From Bacteriovoracaceae bacterium (GTDB taxonomy: Bacteria > Bdellovibrionota > Bacteriovoracia > Bacteriovoracales > Bacteriovoracaceae), in assembly GCA_023146355.1 (NCBI GenBank), contig JAGLCH010000138.1:1-20728 (forward strand): a DNA stretch of 20,728 nt, read 5' to 3'. A model generated the notes under the pieces. That model saw only the letters and a list, made by a program, of their open reading frames with translations, did not search any database and was not told the origin of the DNA. Every line of letters starts with the position of its first letter. The stretch's first letter is position 1. Both the position numbers and the translations under genes were made by a program. Below, in pieces: positions 15,788 to 20,728 of the stretch.

Positions 15788-17539
15788 ATGTCTATTGTTG
15801 CAGCTTATTTAAACTCGAAAGACTTTACTAAGCTTCTTATCAAGGGAAAAGACAAAGGTTATCTCACCGTAGAAGAAATCAACGATTCCATTCCTGCAAG
15901 TATCATCGATCCTGACTCGATTGACGTCATCATGAAAAAAGTTTGTGATGCTAAAATTGAAGTACAGCATGATGTTATCGAAGAAGAGGAAGAAGAAGGG
16001 ATCAAGCTTGACGGAACCGAGATTATCGAGGAAACCCTATCTAAAGAAGAGCTTAAAGAATTAAGATCGGCTTCGACCGATCCAGTGAAACTATATCTAA
16101 AGAGAATGGGCTCTGTTGCCCTCCTTACCCGTGACGGTGAAGTCGTAATTGCTCAAGAAATTGAGGAAGGTGAAAGAGAAATTATTCTTTCATCACTTAG
16201 CTCTACTCACGCTCTTAAAGAAATTGTTAAACTTAGAGAAAAAGTTGAAAGTAACGAAAATCCTAATGACTACGTTAAGGATCTAGTTCGCGGACTTGAT
16301 GATGAATCATCTACTAAGGATATCGAAAAAGTTAAGAAGGTCATTTTCTCTGTTATTGATCGTATTGGTGCACTTCTCCAAGCGACAGAACAGGAAGACG
16401 GAACATTAAAGGCATTCTCTAAAGAGCAACATGTTGAGTTTGAGCAAGTTTCTCAAACCCTAGCGGATCTGACATTCAATAGAAAAATCATCAATAGTTT
16501 TGTTGAACCTGTAAAAAAGTACTTCCTTCAATTTAAGGAACTCAATGAGCAGCAAGACAGAATCTTCAAGTTTCTTGAAGTTGATGACATTGACCAGTAC
16601 CGCGTTCTTTATGATGAAGTAATGGATGATGATGCTGCAAAACGTAAGGTTGCGAAGGAACTCTTCACTACTGATGCGAAGATCGAGCAGCTCATTAGAA
16701 ACCAAGAAGATATTCTTAGAAAAAGAAGAAGAATTAGCCTTGATGCTGGTATGTCTTTCGAAGATATCCACATGGTATACAATATTATTCTTACTGGTGA
16801 AGAAAAAGCAGATAAGGCGAAAGCACAGCTTGTAGAGGCCAACCTTCGCCTTGTTGTTTCTATTGCTAAAAAATACACCAATAGAGGACTCCAGTTCCTC
16901 GACCTTATTCAAGAAGGAAACATCGGTTTAATGAAGGCCGTTGATAAGTTTGAGTATCGTCGTGGTTATAAGTTTTCAACATATGCTACATGGTGGATTC
17001 GTCAGGCAATTACGAGAGCAATTGCTGATCAGGCACGTACAATCCGTATCCCTGTTCATATGATTGAAACAATCAACAAAATGGTAAGAACATCTCGCCA
17101 ATTAATTCAAGAACTAGGTCGCGAGCCTACTCCTGAGGAAATTGCAGAGAGAATGGAAATGCCAGTTGAAAAAGTTAAGAAGGTTCAAAAGATTTCAAAG
17201 GAGCCAATCTCTCTGGAAACACCAATTGGTGAAGAAGAAGATTCGTCCCTTGGAGACTTTATTCCTGATTCAAATATCATCTCTCCACAAGATGCAGTTA
17301 TGAGTGTGACACTATCTGAGCAAACCAGATCAGTTCTCTCCACTCTGACTCCAAGAGAGGAGAAAGTTCTCCGTATGAGATTTGGGATCGGTGAAAAATC
17401 TGACCATACACTTGAAGAAGTTGGCCAAGATTTCTTTGTTACCCGCGAGCGTATCCGCCAAATTGAGGCGAAAGCTCTTAGAAAACTTAGACACCCCAGT
17501 CGTGCTAAGCTTTTAAAGTCCTATATTGAAGGAAACTAA
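15788..17539 (+). CDS. rpoD: RNA polymerase housekeeping sigma factor (sigma-70)
   Basis: A 583-residue primary sigma factor. Region 1.1 is about 1-60, followed by an acidic stretch (EEEEEEG). Region 1.2 starts at DPVKLYLKRMGSVALLTRDG (98-117). A non-conserved region runs to about 340. Region 2, which melts and reads the -10 box, has AQLVEANLRLVVSIAKKYTN, LQFLDLIQEGNIGLMKAVDK and FSTYATWWIRQAITRAIADQ. Region 3 follows. Region 4, which reads the -35 box, has LTPREEKVLRMRFGIG and the helix-turn-helix TLEEVGQDFFVTRERIRQIE (about 540-559). GAAGGAG lies 10 bases before the ATG. It is 25 bases after dnaG and ends with a strong terminator; the operon has trmB in the place where rpsU is often found. 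Confidence 0.98.
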   Translation: MSIVAAYLNSKDFTKLLIKGKDKGYLTVEEINDSIPASIIDPDSIDVIMKKVCDAKIEVQHDVIEEEEEEGIKLDGTEIIEETLSKEELKELRSASTDPVKLYLKRMGSVALLTRDGEVVIAQEIEEGEREIILSSLSSTHALKEIVKLREKVESNENPNDYVKDLVRGLDDESSTKDIEKVKKVIFSVIDRIGALLQATEQEDGTLKAFSKEQHVEFEQVSQTLADLTFNRKIINSFVEPVKKYFLQFKELNEQQDRIFKFLEVDDIDQYRVLYDEVMDDDAAKRKVAKELFTTDAKIEQLIRNQEDILRKRRRISLDAGMSFEDIHMVYNIILTGEEKADKAKAQLVEANLRLVVSIAKKYTNRGLQFLDLIQEGNIGLMKAVDKFEYRRGYKFSTYATWWIRQAITRAIADQARTIRIPVHMIETINKMVRTSRQLIQELGREPTPEEIAERMEMPVEKVKKVQKISKEPISLETPIGEEEDSSLGDFIPDSNIISPQDAVMSVTLSEQTRSVLSTLTPREEKVLRMRFGIGEKSDHTLEEVGQDFFVTRERIRQIEAKALRKLRHPSRAKLLKSYIEGN

Positions 17540-17541
17540 AT

Positions 17542-17574
17542 AAAAAAAACCACCTACAAAGGTGGTTTTTTTTT
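17542..17574 (+). terminator. Rho-independent terminator of the trmB-dnaG-rpoD operon
   Basis: AACCACC (17548-17554) pairs with GGTGGTT (17561-17567) around a 6-nt loop, with the stem extended by A's and T's on either side and a run of nine T's at the end. It starts within 3 bases of the rpoD stop. Confidence 0.92.
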
Positions 17575-17607
17575 GACTTACTATCACGGTAGCATTTGCA
17601 TGCTCGC

Positions 17608-17632
17608 GCGAATGACTATTTTCGCATATAAT
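17608..17632 (+). promoter_or_regulatory. Promoter of the SNF2 gene with a possible operator
   Basis: A perfect -10 TATAAT (17627-17632) lies 25 bases before the SNF2 start. No good -35 box is present at the expected distance. The place is taken by an inverted repeat, GCGAA (17608-17612) and TTCGC (17621-17625), with an 8-base gap, ending one base before the -10. This could be a binding site for a regulator that replaces or blocks the -35 contact. The half-sites are only 5 bases, so chance is possible. Confidence 0.45.
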
Positions 17633-17657
17633 GAACTACTCATTTACTAGGAAACGA

Positions 17658-20600
17658 ATGAATAATCAGCTCATTATACCAGCAGAAATTTTGAGCGAGG
17701 CCAATAACTTTTTCACAAAGAATACTGTGATAAGCGCGTCTCGCATTCTGTCAAAATCTCACGCCAGCATCTCCTTTCGAAAAGGGAGTCCGGAAACCTA
17801 TTATATAGTCTCAGGAATTGTTAAAGGCAATCGCGCCCATGAAACTAAATTGGTTTACAAAAAAAGATTAGAGGAAACTGAAGACGGCCCTCTAAGCTCA
17901 AACTGCGATTGTTCTGAGTGGAATGGCAAAGAACATTGCCGGCATGTTGCAGCACTCTATCTAAACTTTCACCTTCAAAGATATATGGAGGCGAATAATA
18001 ATGGAGATCAGAACTCTACAGAATCTCGCCCACCAATTGCTCTATTTGATAACTATGCAGTAAATGTTGATGAATACGGAACACTTGTTGCCGGTGCTCA
18101 CAAGCTAATTGGTGCCCCAACAAATGCTACCTACTCGTCACTTCAGTACTTACTCCACAATAAGAAAGTTGTGAATTTTTCAATCCCTGATAACTTTGAT
18201 GGGAAACTGATCATCTCAATCAAGTCTAAAGAGAAATTTGAAGAATCCATTGGTGAGTACCTGAATATTCCCCAAATTAGGTACCAGTATATAGACTCTG
18301 ATGGAAAGACTATAAATGAAATATCCTTGCTTGAGAATCTGTACCTATACAACTGGAACAGTGGAAAAACATTTAACCTTCCAACTTCACTAAAAAACCT
18401 AATCCAAAAAATCCGGATCAATGCATCAAGACTTTCAATTAATGATTTGATTCTTCTCTCCACAGAGCTATACCTAGACAAGGTATGTGAAATAATTGTT
18501 GATAATATTCCTCTTTCTGATGTTCCTGAAAAAGAGGCCAATTTAAAAGTAACGATTAATCCTGGAGAGAAGAAAAGTCAGATTGACATGACACTGATTT
18601 TTCATGAGGATGAAGATCGTCTAGTAATTCCTCCAGATTTTCTTACAATGTTTACTTTTGAAGGTGGCCTTCTTTCATCATTTAGAAGGAAGAAAGATGC
18701 ATACGAATTTATTCGTCTTCTGACAGATTACTTTCAAACTGGAAATACATCCTACAAGCAGTTACTCTCAGCAAGCTCTCAAAAAAAGAAGTGGCTTGAC
18801 CTAGTTGAATACTTAGAAGCAAACAGAAAGACTTATATATATGATGCTGATGGAAAATTTATCAGCTCCCATGATAATGAATTTTTAAGATTGATTATCA
18901 CTTGTTTGCTCACCCACTTTGATGAGCAAATCTTTCGCTATTCCAGTTACAATAGTACAAATAGAGAAATCACTTTTACAATGTCTGCAGTAAACCTTTT
19001 TGAAGGTCTCCCTAAATTTTATAATGCCATGTCACCTTTTGGGGTGACAATTTTTTACGATCGTAATGAAATCACTCAGTGGAGTTCACGCATTAAGTTT
19101 GAGAGAAGAAGCACTGGCACAAAGTGGTTTGACCTTGAGCTAAATGTTAGTCAGGATGATTTACAAGTAATCAAAAATGCAGATTTAGACAACGGATTAG
19201 CTTTCACGGCAAATGGCCTTGTCATGCTTGGGAAAGATCAAAAAGAGATGCTTCGATTTATGAAGAAGTACACTCAATTTGAAAAACAAGAAATGATCAG
19301 CGTTGACGCCGAGGATGGGCCACTCAATAAGTTTATTCTTCCCTTCACTCGAGCACGTATATTTGAACTATTTGAACTTAAAAAACTTGGAATAGATGGT
19401 GCTCTTACTAAAGAGGAAGAGCAGCTTTGTGTAAACCTCTCAACACTTGAATCTATTCCAGAATATGAGCCACCAGAACACCTTAAGGATATTCTTAGAG
19501 CATATCAGCATACTGGTTTTAGCTGGCTTAAGTTTCTCTATGAGAACAAGCTCGGAGCATGTCTGGCCGATGACATGGGTCTAGGTAAAACACTACAGGC
19601 AATTGCATTTATCCAAAGTATTTACCATGAAATTAACCGCGTCCTGGTTGTTTGTCCTGTCTCAATCCTATTAAACTGGGAAAATGAGATTCAAAAATTC
19701 TCAACAATGGATCATCATATTTATCACGGTGGATCTAGAAGCTTCCCCGATGATGCAAAGATCATATTAACTAGTTACGGGGTGATGAAAAGAGAATGTG
19801 AAACGACATTTAGTGATAAGCACTTTGATGTTATGATTCTTGACGAGGTTCAGCACCTAAAAAACATTCGCTCTCAAGGTGCCTTTGCTGCCAGGCAAAT
19901 TAGTGCAGACTTTAGAATTTGTCTAACTGGTACTCCTGTCGAGAATGACCTTGCTGAATTCTATAATATTATTGATCTGTCGATCCCAGGAATTTGGGGA
20001 GATCTACAGTTTATTCGCACCACATCAAGCTCAAAGTCGAGACTTCTTGCTAGAAAAACTGCTAGTCCATTTATTCTTAGAAGAACAAAAGGACAAGTGT
20101 TAAGTGACCTGCCTCCTAAAATTGAAAATACAATCCAACTTGCTTTTTCAGATGAAGAACGCAAACAATATGAAGCAAATCTAGTTTCAATTCGCAATAG
20201 AATTAAAACTTCAACTTCACGAAAGAAATATGGTGAAATTCTACGAGGCCTCCTCCACTTGAGACAAAATTGCCTATGGCAGAAAAATGGTCCGAAAGAA
20301 CATCTTACTTTTGGGGCATTTGAATCCGTAAAGATTAAGTTTCTAATGGAAACTTTAGAGCAGATTATCGAAGAAGGGCATCAAGCTATTGTCTTCTCTC
20401 AGTTCACAACCTACTTAGATATGATGCAAGAAATTATGGAAAAGAGAGCATGGCGACTTTCACGAATTGATGGAACTCAAACAATTAAAACTCGTCAAAA
20501 ACATGTAGATACTTTTCAGGCAGGAAAGTCGCAAGTATTTCTAATCAGTCTTAAAGCTGGTGGCGTTGGACTTAATCTAACAGCAGCAAGCTATGTCTTT

Positions 20601-20728
20601 ATTATGGATCCTTGGTGGAACCCAGCAGTGGAACAGCAGGCAATTGACCGTGCTCACAGAATTGGTCAAGAAAACACACTCACTGTCTACCGCCCTATTA
20701 TCAAAGACACTGTCGAAGAGAAAGTACT
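17658..20728 (+). CDS. SWIM zinc-finger SNF2-family helicase, truncated at window edge
   Basis: A long open frame of 1,023 codons that runs off the right end. AGGAAA lies before the ATG at 17658. A SWIM zinc finger has Cys83-x-Cys85-x8-Cys94-x-His96 (CDCSEW ... CRHVAALY). A long middle part (about 100-600) has no motif I can name. The SNF2 ATPase motor starts near 610 with QHTGFSWLKFL. Motif I is ADDMGLGKT (Lys644). Motif II is LDEVQHLKN (Asp729-Glu730), an unusual Val in the DEAQ/DEAH box. Motif III is LTGTPVENDL. Motifs V and VI are near 962-1003 (SLKAGGVGLNLTAASYV, EQQAIDRAHRIGQ). SNF2 proteins use ATP to move along double-stranded DNA and displace or remodel bound proteins such as RNA polymerase (compare RapA/HepA). 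It has its own promoter after the rpoD terminator. The motor call is firm; the target is unknown. Confidence 0.93.
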   Translation, partial: MNNQLIIPAEILSEANNFFTKNTVISASRILSKSHASISFRKGSPETYYIVSGIVKGNRAHETKLVYKKRLEETEDGPLSSNCDCSEWNGKEHCRHVAALYLNFHLQRYMEANNNGDQNSTESRPPIALFDNYAVNVDEYGTLVAGAHKLIGAPTNATYSSLQYLLHNKKVVNFSIPDNFDGKLIISIKSKEKFEESIGEYLNIPQIRYQYIDSDGKTINEISLLENLYLYNWNSGKTFNLPTSLKNLIQKIRINASRLSINDLILLSTELYLDKVCEIIVDNIPLSDVPEKEANLKVTINPGEKKSQIDMTLIFHEDEDRLVIPPDFLTMFTFEGGLLSSFRRKKDAYEFIRLLTDYFQTGNTSYKQLLSASSQKKKWLDLVEYLEANRKTYIYDADGKFISSHDNEFLRLIITCLLTHFDEQIFRYSSYNSTNREITFTMSAVNLFEGLPKFYNAMSPFGVTIFYDRNEITQWSSRIKFERRSTGTKWFDLELNVSQDDLQVIKNADLDNGLAFTANGLVMLGKDQKEMLRFMKKYTQFEKQEMISVDAEDGPLNKFILPFTRARIFELFELKKLGIDGALTKEEEQLCVNLSTLESIPEYEPPEHLKDILRAYQHTGFSWLKFLYENKLGACLADDMGLGKTLQAIAFIQSIYHEINRVLVVCPVSILLNWENEIQKFSTMDHHIYHGGSRSFPDDAKIILTSYGVMKRECETTFSDKHFDVMILDEVQHLKNIRSQGAFAARQISADFRICLTGTPVENDLAEFYNIIDLSIPGIWGDLQFIRTTSSSKSRLLARKTASPFILRRTKGQVLSDLPPKIENTIQLAFSDEERKQYEANLVSIRNRIKTSTSRKKYGEILRGLLHLRQNCLWQKNGPKEHLTFGAFESVKIKFLMETLEQIIEEGHQAIVFSQFTTYLDMMQEIMEKRAWRLSRIDGTQTIKTRQKHVDTFQAGKSQVFLISLKAGGVGLNLTAASYVFIMDPWWNPAVEQQAIDRAHRIGQENTLTVYRPIIKDTVEEKV

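Noticed and set aside
16460..16912. A 150-codon open frame on the minus strand opposite rpoD
   Set aside because: It lies wholly inside the strongly conserved rpoD frame, has no ribosome site and reads as low-complexity sequence; it is a shadow of rpoD codon use.
18143..18541. A 132-codon minus-strand open frame inside the SNF2 gene
   Set aside because: The + strand SNF2 frame runs uninterrupted through it and has recognisable motifs on either side; the antisense frame has no family signature.

Overview
The window is a low-GC (roughly 40 %, judged by eye) stretch of bacterial chromosome, about 95 % coding, consisting mainly of housekeeping genes with a few lineage-specific secreted proteins. 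The gene set, the AT-rich codon use, the SH3-like plus barrel secreted proteins and the large secreted protease-ankyrin protein suggest a predatory or formerly 'delta-proteobacterial' lineage such as Bdellovibrionota / Bacteriovoracales (Halobacteriovorax-like). That placement is inference from memory of such genomes; no marker was compared.

Layout. 1-78: the likely tail of a + strand gene and a two-way terminator. 94-1568: two divergent genes, an alpha/beta hydrolase (-) and a stand-alone XdhC-family protein (+). 1679-4222: a secreted V8/trypsin-like serine protease fused to a long ankyrin-repeat region. 4304-4462: a complete initiator tRNA-fMet (-) with a matching promoter and terminator. 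4571-4888: a 105-residue acidic protein of unknown function. 10267 down to 4942 (all -): a tight operon M50 site-2-type protease - trpS - scpA - scpB - rluB, closed by a terminator shared with the converging 105-residue gene. 10390-12434 (+): two overlapping genes for exported proteins with probable outer-membrane beta-barrel C-termini. 12582-12997 (+): two very small genes of unknown function behind a promoter-like sequence and ending in a strong terminator. 13118-17539 (+): trmB - dnaG - rpoD, a version of the macromolecular-synthesis operon, with a strong terminator. 17658-20728 (+): a SWIM/SNF2 helicase that runs off the right edge.

How the genes work together. The minus operon combines chromosome condensation (ScpA and ScpB are the kleisin and winged-helix partners of SMC), tryptophan charging, rRNA pseudouridylation and membrane proteolysis. 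The plus operon combines tRNA m7G46 methylation, replication priming and the housekeeping sigma factor. No stretch longer than 300 bases lacks a gene. I found no CRISPR array, insertion sequence, integrase, phage gene or recognisable defence cassette. The most unusual items are the protease-ankyrin fusion, the large acidic extensions on ScpB (about 550 residues against the usual 180-200), the paired SH3/barrel proteins and the two orphan small genes. None of these amounts to a clear new system on sequence alone.
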